55,527 nucleotides of DNA, taken from positions 2,501 to 58,027 of the forward strand of contig CAJUGJ010000023.1 in the NCBI GenBank assembly GCA_910586015.1, read 5' to 3'. Below the pieces are notes generated by a model. That model did no database searches, was not told where the DNA came from, and saw only the letters and a program-made list of their open reading frames with translations. Numbering within the stretch: position 1 is the first letter of the stretch; each line of letters starts with the position of its first letter. This DNA is from an uncultured Lachnospiraceae bacterium. Lineage in GTDB: Bacteria; Bacillota; Clostridia; Lachnospirales; Lachnospiraceae. The translations under genes and the position numbers were made by a program. Below, piece by piece: positions 23,278 to 32,156 of the stretch.

Positions 23278-23835
23278 CTATGTTAAAGTTGAAAAATTGG
23301 GACTTTCTTTTAGTATTGTCCCATCTAATGCTTTTATAGTATAAGTTCCTTCTTCATAAAGCATATAACTATGTTGATTTCCCTCTTTTGGAATAGAGAT
23401 AGACCCCGGATTTAGATACCATATCTCCCCTGACTTTTGGATTGCCTGTACATGGGTATGTCCGTGTAAAAGAATATCTCCATCCTGTAAAGGGGGAAGA
23501 GTAGATAAATTATAGTGATGTCCGTGGGTGACAAATATCGTCCTATGATCTAAATAAAGAATCATATACTCAGCAAGTACTGGAAATTCTAGCACCATTT
23601 GATCGACTTCTGCTTCACAATTTCCACGAACACAAAGTAATTCTTTTTTTCTTTCATTTAACATTTTGATTACTTGTTTAGGGTTATATTCTTGTGGTAG
23701 ATCATTTCTTGGACCATGATATAGCAAATCCCCTAATAAAAGCAGTTTTTCTGCTCCTTCTCTACTATATGCCTCTAACATCTGTTTACAGAACTTTGCT
23801 GAACCATGAATATCAGATGCAATCATTAGTTTCAT
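23278..23835 (-). CDS. yfcE: YfcE-type metallophosphodiesterase
   Basis: The 185-residue calcineurin-like phosphodiesterase has all metal motifs: D-I-H-G near residue 8, G-D-L-L-Y-H-G-P-R-N-D-L-P, G-N-C-E, T-H-G-H and H-G-H-T-H-V. The Y-H-G-P-R-N block is specific to YfcE. The physiological substrate is not settled. GGAGGATAAAT precedes the ATG. It is divergent from the GDPD gene with only about 50 bp between the starts. Confidence 0.93.
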   Translation of the reverse strand: MKLMIASDIHGSAKFCKQMLEAYSREGAEKLLLLGDLLYHGPRNDLPQEYNPKQVIKMLNERKKELLCVRGNCEAEVDQMVLEFPVLAEYMILYLDHRTIFVTHGHHYNLSTLPPLQDGDILLHGHTHVQAIQKSGEIWYLNPGSISIPKEGNQHSYMLYEEGTYTIKALDGTILKESPNFSTLT

Positions 23836-23886
23836 ATTTATCCTCCTTTATACTACATATAACATATCTTTTTGAAAGGATCTTTT

Positions 23887-24726
23887 ATGTTTTGTATTTT
23901 TATTTTTGTTTTTATTTTTATCTATCTATTTTTAATTTTTCCTGCACCTGCTTCAAAGCAGAAAAAAGAACCTTTTTGTGGGAAAAATATTGCTCATAGA
24001 GGTTTACACTCTAAAGACACCAAAATACCAGAAAATTCTCTTTCTTCCTTTTCTAAAGCTGTAGAAGCGGGATATGGAATTGAATTAGATCTTCAACTTA
24101 CGAGAGATGGAAAAGTTGTTGTTTTTCATGATGCTACTCTTGAACGTGTATGTGGAGTGAAAGAGAAGTTAGAAGATTTGACATATCAAGAACTTCTCTC
24201 TTATTCTCTATTTCACACAGGAGAAAAAATTCCATTGTTTTCAGAAGTACTTTCACTTGTAAACGGAAAAGTGCCTTTGGTTATTGAAATAAAAAATGGG
24301 AAAAAGAATACTGCTCTTTGTACACAAGTTCTTCTTTTACTTCGCTCTTACTCTGGAGTATATTGTATTGAAAGCTTCCACCCTCTCATTGTTGGATGGT
24401 TTCGTAAATATGCTCCCGATATTTTACGTGGACAACTCAGTGCACCTGCCCATGAATTTTCTAATGTTATGCCCTTTTTATATCGATTTGGTTTAAGTAG
24501 ACTATTATCCAACTTTTATGCCAGACCTAATTTTATTGCTTACCGAAAAGGAAAACTGCCTTGGTCTGTTCAACTTTGTCTATATTTAGGAGCATTACGG
24601 TTTGTTTGGACTGCACATCCGGAAGATAATATAAAACAGCTAACTCAAAATAATGATGTAATTATATTTGAATTTTATCACCCAAACGTTTCTTTTTCTT
24701 CCCACTGTCTTACCAATCGCCACTGA
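23887..24726 (+). CDS. Membrane-anchored glycerophosphodiester phosphodiesterase
   Basis: The 279-residue protein has an N-terminal membrane segment (about residues 2-20) followed by a GDPD barrel: I-A-H-R-G-L-H, P-E-N-S-L, E-L-D-L-Q-L-T-R-D-G-K-V-V-V-F-H-D. It should release glycerol 3-phosphate from glycerophosphodiesters outside the membrane. The TTG 15 nt earlier is part of the ribosome-binding region (GAAAGGATC), so ATG 23887 is the start. Its last 17 nt overlap the end of ywmB on the other strand. Confidence 0.9.
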   Translation: MFCIFIFVFIFIYLFLIFPAPASKQKKEPFCGKNIAHRGLHSKDTKIPENSLSSFSKAVEAGYGIELDLQLTRDGKVVVFHDATLERVCGVKEKLEDLTYQELLSYSLFHTGEKIPLFSEVLSLVNGKVPLVIEIKNGKKNTALCTQVLLLLRSYSGVYCIESFHPLIVGWFRKYAPDILRGQLSAPAHEFSNVMPFLYRFGLSRLLSNFYARPNFIAYRKGKLPWSVQLCLYLGALRFVWTAHPEDNIKQLTQNNDVIIFEFYHPNVSFSSHCLTNRH

Positions 24727-25552
24727 TCATAGGAGTTGCCAAATAAATCTTCGTTCGATCTTCATTTTCTTCATAAGCAGCAGCAATCTGAATATTGATT
24801 TTCTTTCCATCTACTGTGATAGATTGCTGTTGTCCTCTGGCATATCCATAAACTGTGTAAAGTTCTTCTGTACGGTTTTCACAAATTACTTTCGCATCTA
24901 ATCCAGCAAGTAGACGATCCGCAATCTCATTTAACTGTGATACAGTCAATTTTCCAGCAAAATTTCCAGCAAACTGTACGGTACAGTTTCGTTCTTTCGC
25001 TCCAAGATTATCTAATAACTTTCTTACTTTTTGCTGATAAGAAGAGAGATAAAGTCCTGTATCTTTATAAATACAAATTCGTACTAAAAGATAATGTGTT
25101 CTGGCAGTTTTATTGGTATCATTTTGTCCTAATGTAACACATTTTAAGGTTGTCTGTGCTTGATTTGCCTGTTTTTCATAAAAAATAACCTGTCGGTTCT
25201 CTTCTTCTATTACCGAAATATCTTCTTCTATGTTTAATCCTATACCTGCTGCTAGATATCGAATCAATTCTTTTTGATCTTCTATTGTCAAAAATTCCTC
25301 TCCATAATCTGCAATAATTTCTAAGGTACTCTCTGATAGTTTAGAATTTGTCTCTGCAAATACTTCTGTCATTTCCTTTGGTAAAAACAAAAACTTTCCT
25401 GCAATCCATTGTGCTCCTGCTGCCGCCCATAAAACAAAAAGAATTCCAAAGAAAATTTGATATCTCTTTTTTCTCTTTAATCCTTCCCTAATCCCTTCCA
25501 TTATACGTTTGCTTCGGTTTTTATATAATTCTAACTTTTGCTCTCTTGACAT
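24710..25552 (-). CDS. ywmB: YwmB-family TATA-box-binding-like protein
   Basis: The 280-residue protein has a basic start, one membrane segment (about residues 35-54) and an exported domain of the YwmB/DUF1779 type. In Bacillus subtilis ywmB also lies just downstream of the atp operon and before murAA-spoIID; that synteny supports the call. The function is unknown and linked mostly to spore formers. The start at 25552 is preceded by GGAGG, which also forms the 3' arm of the atp-terminator hairpin. An upstream ATG (25567) overlaps that GGAGG and is not used. Confidence 0.85.
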   Translation of the reverse strand: MSREQKLELYKNRSKRIMEGIREGLKRKKRYQIFFGILFVLWAAAGAQWIAGKFLFLPKEMTEVFAETNSKLSESTLEIIADYGEEFLTIEDQKELIRYLAAGIGLNIEEDISVIEEENRQVIFYEKQANQAQTTLKCVTLGQNDTNKTARTHYLLVRICIYKDTGLYLSSYQQKVRKLLDNLGAKERNCTVQFAGNFAGKLTVSQLNEIADRLLAGLDAKVICENRTEELYTVYGYARGQQQSITVDGKKINIQIAAAYEENEDRTKIYLATPMISGDW

Positions 25553-25554
25553 AA

Positions 25555-25604
25555 CAAAAACCTCCATTCTCTGAATATCCAAATTCTATCCAGAAAATGA
25601 AGGT
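25555..25604 (-). terminator. Hairpin after atpC that contains the ywmB ribosome binding site
   Basis: Arms 25591-25604 and 25560-25573 pair over 14 bp with two G-U pairs and a 17-nt loop, followed on the minus strand by T5. The GGAGG of ywmB is in the second arm, so the hairpin could both terminate atp transcripts and mask ywmB translation. Confidence 0.7.
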
Positions 25605-25615
25605 CTATACAAAAT

Positions 25616-26032
25616 TTACCGTCTTTTTTCTGCCAATTCAATACGAATCAACGAACGTTTCAGAGCAAGTTCTGCACGGGTTACATTAATCTCTCCTTCT
25701 GAGCCTCTTAAACGCCTTTCCGCACGAACTTTTGCCTCTGCTGCACGATTCATATCGATTTCCTCAGGCCATTCACAGGATTCTGCTAAAATCGTCACAC
25801 GATCTCCTAAAATTTCTAAAAATCCATCGTGCAGAGCAGCTTCCTTTACCTCACCACCATTGATAATTCTTAAAATTCCTGGTTCAATAATTGCGGTCAG
25901 TGGGATATGGTGCTTTAAGACACCGATTTCTCCCTCTGTAGTTTTAACCTCAATCATCTCTGCCTTTCCATCAAAGAAAATCCGGTAAGGAGAAATAACC
26001 TGTAATTGAAATAACTTATCTTCATCCGCCAT
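25616..26032 (-). CDS. atpC: ATP synthase F1 epsilon subunit
   Basis: Subunit epsilon is the central-stalk regulator that can hold F1 inactive. The 138-residue sequence has the beta-sandwich with V-K-T-T-E-G-E-I-G-V-L-x-x-H-I-P-L near residue 28-45 and a two-helix C terminus (R-A-E-R-R-L-R ... R-A-E-L-A-L-K-R). It is the last subunit gene of the operon, 21 nt behind atpD. Confidence 0.97.
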   Translation of the reverse strand: MADEDKLFQLQVISPYRIFFDGKAEMIEVKTTEGEIGVLKHHIPLTAIIEPGILRIINGGEVKEAALHDGFLEILGDRVTILAESCEWPEEIDMNRAAEAKVRAERRLRGSEGEINVTRAELALKRSLIRIELAEKRR

Positions 26033-26053
26033 AACATTACTCCTTTAGAAAGG

Positions 26054-27454
26054 CTATTTCTTTTCTTTCATTCTTTCTAAAACATCGTCAATACTTCCAG
26101 CATTTAAGAAATAACTCTCTGGGATATCGTCATGTTTTCCTTCTAAAATTTCTTTGAATCCTTGAATGGTATCTTGAACAGGTACATATCTTCCCGGCAG
26201 ACCTGTAAATTGTTCTGCTACATGGAATGGCTGGGATAGGAAACGCTGAATTTTTCTGGCTCTTGCTACTAACATTTTATCGTCTTCGGAAAGTTCATCC
26301 ATACCAAGAATTGCAATGATATCCTGTAATTCTTTATATCTTTGTAAAATTTCTTGAACTCCGCGGGCAACTTGATAATGTTCTTCTCCAACGATTCTAG
26401 GATCTAGAATTCTGGAAGTTGACTCTAATGGATCAACCGCTGGATAAATTCCCAATTCTACAATGGAACGAGATAATACTGTCGTTGCATCCAAATGGGC
26501 AAAAGTTGTTGCAGGAGCAGGGTCAGTCAAGTCGTCGGCAGGAACATAAACTGCCTGTACTGAAGTGATTGATCCATTTTTTGTAGAAGTGATCCGTTCT
26601 TGAAGGGTACCCATTTCTGTCTGTAATGTTGGCTGATAACCAACGGCTGATGGCATACGACCAAGAAGTGCAGATACTTCGGAACCTGCCTGTGTAAAAC
26701 GGAAAATATTATCAATAAATAACAAGACATCTTTTCCAGATTGATCACGGAAATATTCTGCCATGGTAAGTCCTGTAAGTCCAACTCTCATTCTAGCACC
26801 CGGTGGCTCATTCATCTGACCGAATACCATTGTTGTTTTTTCGATAACCCCTGATTCAATCATTTCATAATAGAGGTCATTTCCTTCTCTGGTACGTTCT
26901 CCAACACCAGTAAATACAGAATAACCACCATGTTCTGTTGCAATATTTGTAATCAGCTCCTGAATTAATACTGTCTTACCAACACCTGCACCACCAAACA
27001 GACCGATTTTACCACCTTTTTGATAAGGACAAAGTAAATCGACTACTTTAATTCCTGTTTCTAAGATCTCTGTTTCTGTCGACTGTTCTTCAAATGTTGG
27101 AGCTTTTCTATGGATTGGATAATATTGAACTCCTCTAGGAGCTTCTTTTTCATCAATTGGTTCTCCTAAGACGTTAAACATACGTCCAAGAGTATTTTCT
27201 CCAACTGGAACACTGATTGGCGCACCTGTTGCAGTTGCTTCCATCCCCCGAACAAGTCCATCTGTCGAACCCATGGCAATACAGCGAACCACATCATCAC
27301 CCAAATGCTGTGCAACCTCAACAGTTAATTCTCCGCCTTCCTTTCTGGGAATCTTAATTGCTTCATAGATTTCCGGAAGGTGTCCTTCAGAAAATTTAAT
27401 ATCTAGGACAGCACTGATGATCTGAGTGATTTTCCCAATGTTTTTCTCTGCCAA
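26054..27454 (-). CDS. atpD: ATP synthase F1 beta subunit
   Basis: The catalytic subunit, with Walker A G-G-A-G-V-G-K-T near residue 155, the G-E-R-T-R-E-G-N-D-L-Y loop, L-L-F-I-D-N-I-F-R-F and the P-S-A-V-G-Y-Q-P-T-L block. The frame opens further upstream, but the conserved N terminus (A-E-K-N-I-G-K-I-T-Q) begins at a TTG at 27454 with AAAAGGAG 9 nt before it. That gives 466 residues, the normal length. An ATG start is absent. Confidence 0.98.
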   Translation of the reverse strand: MAEKNIGKITQIISAVLDIKFSEGHLPEIYEAIKIPRKEGGELTVEVAQHLGDDVVRCIAMGSTDGLVRGMEATATGAPISVPVGENTLGRMFNVLGEPIDEKEAPRGVQYYPIHRKAPTFEEQSTETEILETGIKVVDLLCPYQKGGKIGLFGGAGVGKTVLIQELITNIATEHGGYSVFTGVGERTREGNDLYYEMIESGVIEKTTMVFGQMNEPPGARMRVGLTGLTMAEYFRDQSGKDVLLFIDNIFRFTQAGSEVSALLGRMPSAVGYQPTLQTEMGTLQERITSTKNGSITSVQAVYVPADDLTDPAPATTFAHLDATTVLSRSIVELGIYPAVDPLESTSRILDPRIVGEEHYQVARGVQEILQRYKELQDIIAILGMDELSEDDKMLVARARKIQRFLSQPFHVAEQFTGLPGRYVPVQDTIQGFKEILEGKHDDIPESYFLNAGSIDDVLERMKEKK

Positions 27455-27488
27455 CTTTTTCACTCCTTTTCTTATCGCCCATTCCGGC

Positions 27489-28361
27489 TTATTCAATCGC
27501 ATTTGCACCAGCAATAATTTCTGTCAATTCCTGAGTAATAGAACTCTGTCTTGCTCTGTTATATTTTAAGGACAGATCAGAAATCATGTCCTCTGCATTG
27601 CTGGTTGCAGAATCCATAGCCTGCATACGTGCACCGTTTTCACTGGCAACTGCCTGCACTAATGCACCATAAATCAAGCTATTGATATATTTCGGAATAA
27701 TCAGATTTAAGGCTTCTTCTGCCTCCGGTTCATAGTTCATTAATGTTAGCTGATCTACCGAATTTTCTTTGGCAGTTTCTCCTTCGATGCCGCTTAAATC
27801 TACCGGAAGCAGTTTTAACAGAGTAGGAATATGGCTGACTGTATTTTTAAAGACCGTATAGGCTAAGTAAATTTCTCCCACTTCGCCATTGCGAAAGGCA
27901 TCTAAAACTGCTCTTCCGATCTCAATTGCATCTTTATAAAGAGGTGCATTGAGCACTTCGGAATAATCTTGCTTAATCTGATACCCTCTCCGCTGCAACC
28001 CTTCCTTTCCTTTTCTTCCGATTGCGTAAATGACAGCATCTTCTTTCGAAATCGTACTATCACGTAGCAGTTTAATAATATTAGAGTTATATCCACCTGC
28101 TAGACCACGATTCGAAGTTATCACAATCACTGCCTTTTTCGTTGAAGTTCCCGCATTGAGAAAGGGATGTGAAATTTCACCTGATTTACGAAGCATACTA
28201 TTGACCGTTTCATACATATGGTCGAAATAAGGTTTCGCATCCTCTGCCTTTTGTTTCGCTTTTTGTAATTTTACGGTCGCTACTAATTTCATTGCCTTCG
28301 TAATCTGACCGGTGCTCTGAATACTTTCCTTACGCCTTTTGATATCTCTCATCGACGCCAT
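27489..28361 (-). CDS. atpG: ATP synthase F1 gamma subunit
   Basis: The rotating central shaft. It has 290 residues, normal length. The N terminus M-R-D-I-K-R-R-K-E-S-I-Q-S-T-G-Q-I-T-K-A-M-K and the C terminus with R-A-R-Q-S-S-I-T-Q-E-L-T-E-I-I-A-G-A are the conserved coiled-coil halves. GAGAGGG precedes the ATG. Confidence 0.97.
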   Translation of the reverse strand: MASMRDIKRRKESIQSTGQITKAMKLVATVKLQKAKQKAEDAKPYFDHMYETVNSMLRKSGEISHPFLNAGTSTKKAVIVITSNRGLAGGYNSNIIKLLRDSTISKEDAVIYAIGRKGKEGLQRRGYQIKQDYSEVLNAPLYKDAIEIGRAVLDAFRNGEVGEIYLAYTVFKNTVSHIPTLLKLLPVDLSGIEGETAKENSVDQLTLMNYEPEAEEALNLIIPKYINSLIYGALVQAVASENGARMQAMDSATSNAEDMISDLSLKYNRARQSSITQELTEIIAGANAIE

Positions 28362-28379
28362 AACTTCACACCCTCTCTA

Positions 28380-29888
28380 TTATCTCATAAATTCCCTTTT
28401 AAATTCCTCTATTGCCTGAACCAGCTTCTTTTCACATTCCTCGTCGATTACTTTCTTCTCACGAATAGATGATGGAATATCTGGATATTTTGTATCTAGG
28501 AAAGAGAAGAGTTCCTTTTCAAAATTTTGAATATCTGCAACTTCTACATCTAAGAGATATTTTTTTGTTGCTGCAAAAATAATGATAACCTGATATTCTA
28601 CTGGCATTGGGTTATACTGAGGCTGTTTTAAAATTTCACGAATCCTCTCACCTTGAGCCAACTTTTCTTTTGTATCAGCATCCAAATCAGAACCAAACTG
28701 TGAGAAAGAGGCAAGTTCACGGTATTGAGCAAGTTCAATACGAATTGGTCCAGCAATCTTTTTCATTGCTTTGATCTGAGCAGATCCTCCAACTCTCGAA
28801 ACGGAAAGACCAGGATTGACGGCTGGACGAAATCCAGAATTAAACATCTCTGTTTCCAGATAAATCTGACCATCTGTAATGGAAATAACATTGGTTGGAA
28901 TGTAAGCAGATACATCGCCTGCCTGCGTTTCAATAATTGGAAGAGCTGTTAAAGAGCCGCCTCCCAATTTATCAGAAAGCTTTGCTGCTCGTTCCAAAAG
29001 TCTTGAATGAAGATAAAAAACATCACCTGGATAAGCTTCACGTCCTGGTGGTCTTTTTAATAATAGAGAAAGTGTACGATAAGCTGCCGCATGTTTACTT
29101 AAATCATCATAGATAACTAAGACATCTTTTCCAGCTTCCATCCATTCCTCACCAATTGCACATCCTGTATATGGTGCAATATATTGTAATGGAGCTAATT
29201 CACTTGCTGTAGAAGCTACTACAGTTGTATAGTCCATTGCTCCATGTTCTTCTAATGTCTTTACAATTCCTGCAACAGTAGATGCTTTTTGACCAATTGC
29301 TACATAAATACAATATACTTCCTGTCCCTTTTGATTAATAATTGTATCAAGTGCAATAGCAGTCTTACCAGTCTGTCTGTCGCCAATAATCAACTCACGT
29401 TGACCACGTCCAATAGGAACCATAGAGTCAATCGCTTTAATACCAGTCTGTAATGGAGTATCTACAGATTTTCTGGAAATAACACCAGACGCTACACGTT
29501 CTACTTTACGATATTTTTTTGTTAAAATCGGTCCTTTGCCATCTAATGGCTGTCCTAATGCGTTTACTACACGACCAAGCATTGCATCACCAACTGGAAC
29601 TTCAACAACACGTCCTGTTGTTTTTACTGTGTCGCCTTCACTGATCCGGCTGGTATCTCCAAGTAATACAGCACCAACATTATCTTCCTCTAAATTTAGT
29701 ACCATTCCATAGATTTCACCCGGAAATTCCAGAAGTTCTCCCTGCATTGCTTTTTCAAGACCGTGGATACGAGCAATACCGTCCGCTACTTGAATTACGG
29801 TACCTACATCGGATACTTCAAGTTTTGTACTGTAGTTCTTAATTTGTTCTTTAATAACGGAACTGATTTCTTCAGGTCTTAAATTCAA
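28380..29888 (-). CDS. atpA: ATP synthase F1 alpha subunit
   Basis: The non-catalytic nucleotide-binding subunit. It has Walker A G-D-R-Q-T-G-K-T near residues 169-176, P-A-V-N-P-G-L-S-V-S-R-V-G-G and the typical N terminus N-L-R-P-E-E-I-S. It starts at a TTG (29888) behind AGAAGGTG; no ATG fits the conserved start. It has 502 residues. Confidence 0.98.
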   Translation of the reverse strand: MNLRPEEISSVIKEQIKNYSTKLEVSDVGTVIQVADGIARIHGLEKAMQGELLEFPGEIYGMVLNLEEDNVGAVLLGDTSRISEGDTVKTTGRVVEVPVGDAMLGRVVNALGQPLDGKGPILTKKYRKVERVASGVISRKSVDTPLQTGIKAIDSMVPIGRGQRELIIGDRQTGKTAIALDTIINQKGQEVYCIYVAIGQKASTVAGIVKTLEEHGAMDYTTVVASTASELAPLQYIAPYTGCAIGEEWMEAGKDVLVIYDDLSKHAAAYRTLSLLLKRPPGREAYPGDVFYLHSRLLERAAKLSDKLGGGSLTALPIIETQAGDVSAYIPTNVISITDGQIYLETEMFNSGFRPAVNPGLSVSRVGGSAQIKAMKKIAGPIRIELAQYRELASFSQFGSDLDADTKEKLAQGERIREILKQPQYNPMPVEYQVIIIFAATKKYLLDVEVADIQNFEKELFSFLDTKYPDIPSSIREKKVIDEECEKKLVQAIEEFKREFMR

Positions 29889-29909
29889 GAGATAAGCACC
29901 TTCTTTCTG

Positions 29910-30464
29910 TTAATTTTCAGACAGTGAAACTTTAAGAAGTCCCTGTTTCATAGATAAAAGTTTCGTCCGGATACTATTATCTACAATTCGGTCACCAATA
30001 CGAATAATCATTCCTCCGATTAAGGAAGAATCTACCGTATAATTCATCTCTAATTTCACATAGTCTGTGATAGCAAGCAGCTTCGTTTCCACCTTTTGTT
30101 TCTGCTGTTGAGTTAATGTCATGGCGGAAGTGACAAAAACTACTCCTATTTTTTCATGTTCCCTTGCTTTATCAAGGAAAGAATTTAAAATTTCGACAAC
30201 TGAGGCTGCCCTGTCCTTTTCTACGATCAGCACTAAAAATCCTGTTAAATCATCTGAAACTTGCCCTCTAAAAATCTTTTCAATCACTTGAATCTTTTCT
30301 TCTTTTGCAATCTGAGGGTGTGTTAATAATTTTACAAGATCTGGATACTGTGTTACTTGTTCTTTTACAAAAGTAACCTCTTCTACCATCGTAGTCAAAG
30401 TATTCTTTTCAAGTGCCAGTTCAAACAGGGCTTCGCCATAGGTTAAAGCTGCTACTTTCGCCAT
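29910..30464 (-). CDS. atpH: ATP synthase F1 delta subunit (OSCP)
   Basis: The peripheral-stalk cap that joins F1 to the b dimer. The 184-residue sequence has the helical N-terminal domain (Y-G-E-A-L-F-E-L-A) and the conserved C-terminal I-G-G-M-I-I-R-I-G-D-R-I-V-D-N-S-I-R motif. It overlaps the end of atpF by 13 nt, a sign of coupled translation. Confidence 0.96.
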   Translation of the reverse strand: MAKVAALTYGEALFELALEKNTLTTMVEEVTFVKEQVTQYPDLVKLLTHPQIAKEEKIQVIEKIFRGQVSDDLTGFLVLIVEKDRAASVVEILNSFLDKAREHEKIGVVFVTSAMTLTQQQKQKVETKLLAITDYVKLEMNYTVDSSLIGGMIIRIGDRIVDNSIRTKLLSMKQGLLKVSLSEN

Positions 30465-31036
30465 GTTTCATCACCCATCTCATTTAATGCTTCGTCCACC
30501 AGTTCCGCCTGCTTTTTTTCGTCAATGCCCTCTGAGATAAAACGACCTGCCATTGCAGCGGCTACAGAAACCATTTCCTTTTTAAACTCATCCTGCATCT
30601 TATTCTTTTCTAATTCTGCTTCTTTTTGGGCACGTTCTGTAATTCTCTTTGCTTCTAAACCGGCTTGTTCTAAGATCTCATTTTCTCTCTTAACAGCCTT
30701 TTTTCTGCCCTCACTTAAAATTTCTTCTACTTCATTTTCAGCCGTTTTTAATTTTCCTTCATATTCTGCTTTAAATGCAACTGCATCCTGTTTCTCTTTT
30801 TGTGCATTATCCATAGTATCTTGAATTTTTTCCTGACGTTTTTTCATCAGTTCTCTAGCTGGATTAAACACGAGATATGACATTAATAAAAACAGGCAAA
30901 AGACAGCTAAGGCTAAAATAATTACATCTACTCCAAGCTGAAAATCTAAGCCAAAAATACGATTAAATAAACCTTCCTCTTCTTGTGCCGCCAATATTGT
31001 TGTCTTTGTTGCAATTTCTGTCATATAATTGACCAC
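30452..31036 (-). CDS. atpF: ATP synthase F0 b subunit
   Basis: The peripheral-stalk stator. It has one membrane helix (about residues 33-55) followed by a long charged helix with Ala/Glu/Lys heptads, expected to form the b dimer. AAAGGAGG lies 9 nt before a GTG at 31036; the first ATG (31024) is four codons inside, with poorer spacing. It has 194 residues. The N-terminal ~25 residues before the membrane are longer than in many b subunits. Confidence 0.96.
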   Translation of the reverse strand: MVNYMTEIATKTTILAAQEEEGLFNRIFGLDFQLGVDVIILALAVFCLFLLMSYLVFNPARELMKKRQEKIQDTMDNAQKEKQDAVAFKAEYEGKLKTAENEVEEILSEGRKKAVKRENEILEQAGLEAKRITERAQKEAELEKNKMQDEFKKEMVSVAAAMAGRFISEGIDEKKQAELVDEALNEMGDETWRK

Positions 31037-31071
31037 AACGAAAGCCTCCTTTCTATTTATTTTTTAGAGGC

Positions 31072-31335
31072 TTACTTTAACTTACCAATTAATGGGTTAG
31101 CAAATAATAAGATAATTGCAACAGCGAAACCATACAGACCTGTTGTTTCGGCAACAGCTTGACCTAATAACATTGTAGACATAATTGTTCCTTTTGCTCC
31201 CGGATTACGACCAACGGCAGATGCACCATAACCTGCTGCAATACCCTGACCAATACCAGGACCAATTCCTGCGATCATTGCAAGACCTGCACCAACTGCC
31301 GAACATGCCAAAATTAAACCCTGATCTGTAATCAT
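31072..31335 (-). CDS. atpE: ATP synthase F0 c subunit, Na+-type
   Basis: The rotor-ring subunit. The start at 31335 follows AAGGAGGAAG, giving 87 residues in two membrane helices joined by the R-N-P-G-A polar loop. The ion site matches the Na+ set of Ilyobacter c subunits: P26-x3-Q30 in helix 1, and V61, E63, T64, T65 and Y68 in helix 2. Proton-type c rings usually lack the Gln and the Ser/Thr after the Glu. The longer open frame (from 31398) would put a charged leader in front and has no ribosome binding site. Confidence 0.97.
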   Translation of the reverse strand: MITDQGLILACSAVGAGLAMIAGIGPGIGQGIAAGYGASAVGRNPGAKGTIMSTMLLGQAVAETTGLYGFAVAIILLFANPLIGKLK

Positions 31336-31381
31336 AATAACTTCCTCCTTAAAATATGAATTTGACTCATTTCTTATGAAC

Positions 31382-32152
31382 CTAATCCTCATCGCCAAAA
31401 GCCTGCTTAATAAATACCATTGTCAGCATACAGAATACATATGTCTGTATTGCTCCAGAAAATACATCGAAATACGCATGAAGTACTCCGAATACTGGGA
31501 AAATAAAAAATTGCAGTAACATTGGCAGCAGTCCATAAATCAGTCCCATCATGACTGTACCGGATAAAATATTTCCGAACAGACGCAAGGACATGGAAAG
31601 CGGTGTCGCGATTTCACCAATAATATTAATTGGCGTGAGCAAAACCGGATGAAAGAGATCGGTAATATGCTTTGCTTTTTGATACTTAAATCCATTATAA
31701 TGGATCAGAACAAAAGTGATCAATGCCAATGCCAATGTAGCACCATAGTCTGCTGTCGGCGGACGAAGTCCAACCAATCCAGATATATTTGAGATAAGAA
31801 CAAATATAGCAAGCGTTCCAATATAATTTGAAAACTTATATCCCCTCTCTCCCATATTGGATTTCGTTAGGTTATCTACTGCCTCCACAAGATACTCAAC
31901 TACATTTAAAAACATCCCCGGAGGTTTGTCAGGGTCGGCATTTTTAATCACTCTGTTTGCAATTACAGCAAATATCACTAAGATAAGCATAATAATTACC
32001 AGACTGATATGGGTTGTTGTAAGATAAAGTTCATGCCCAAATAACTCATACTTTAAAAACCCATCAACACCGAATGTGACTTCCTCCGATTCTGGTCTGA
32101 TCAAATTCAGGTTTGCAAACCCAGCGGAAAGCAAAATGCTTCCAATTCCCAC
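31382..32152 (-). CDS. atpB: ATP synthase F0 a subunit
   Basis: The stator ion-channel subunit. The 256-residue sequence has about six membrane helices. The essential Arg is in S-M-S-L-R-L-F-G-N-I near residue 183, and the last helix holds G-A-I-Q-T-Y-V-F. The start is a GTG (32152) preceded by AAGGAAGGTGAG; no ATG fits. Confidence 0.97.
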   Translation of the reverse strand: MGIGSILLSAGFANLNLIRPESEEVTFGVDGFLKYELFGHELYLTTTHISLVIIMLILVIFAVIANRVIKNADPDKPPGMFLNVVEYLVEAVDNLTKSNMGERGYKFSNYIGTLAIFVLISNISGLVGLRPPTADYGATLALALITFVLIHYNGFKYQKAKHITDLFHPVLLTPINIIGEIATPLSMSLRLFGNILSGTVMMGLIYGLLPMLLQFFIFPVFGVLHAYFDVFSGAIQTYVFCMLTMVFIKQAFGDED

Positions 32153-32156
32153 TTTC

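Noticed and set aside
27455..27514. Longer atpD N terminus
   Set aside because: The added residues show no family similarity, run up into the atpG gap, and the TTG at 27454 has the ribosome binding site.
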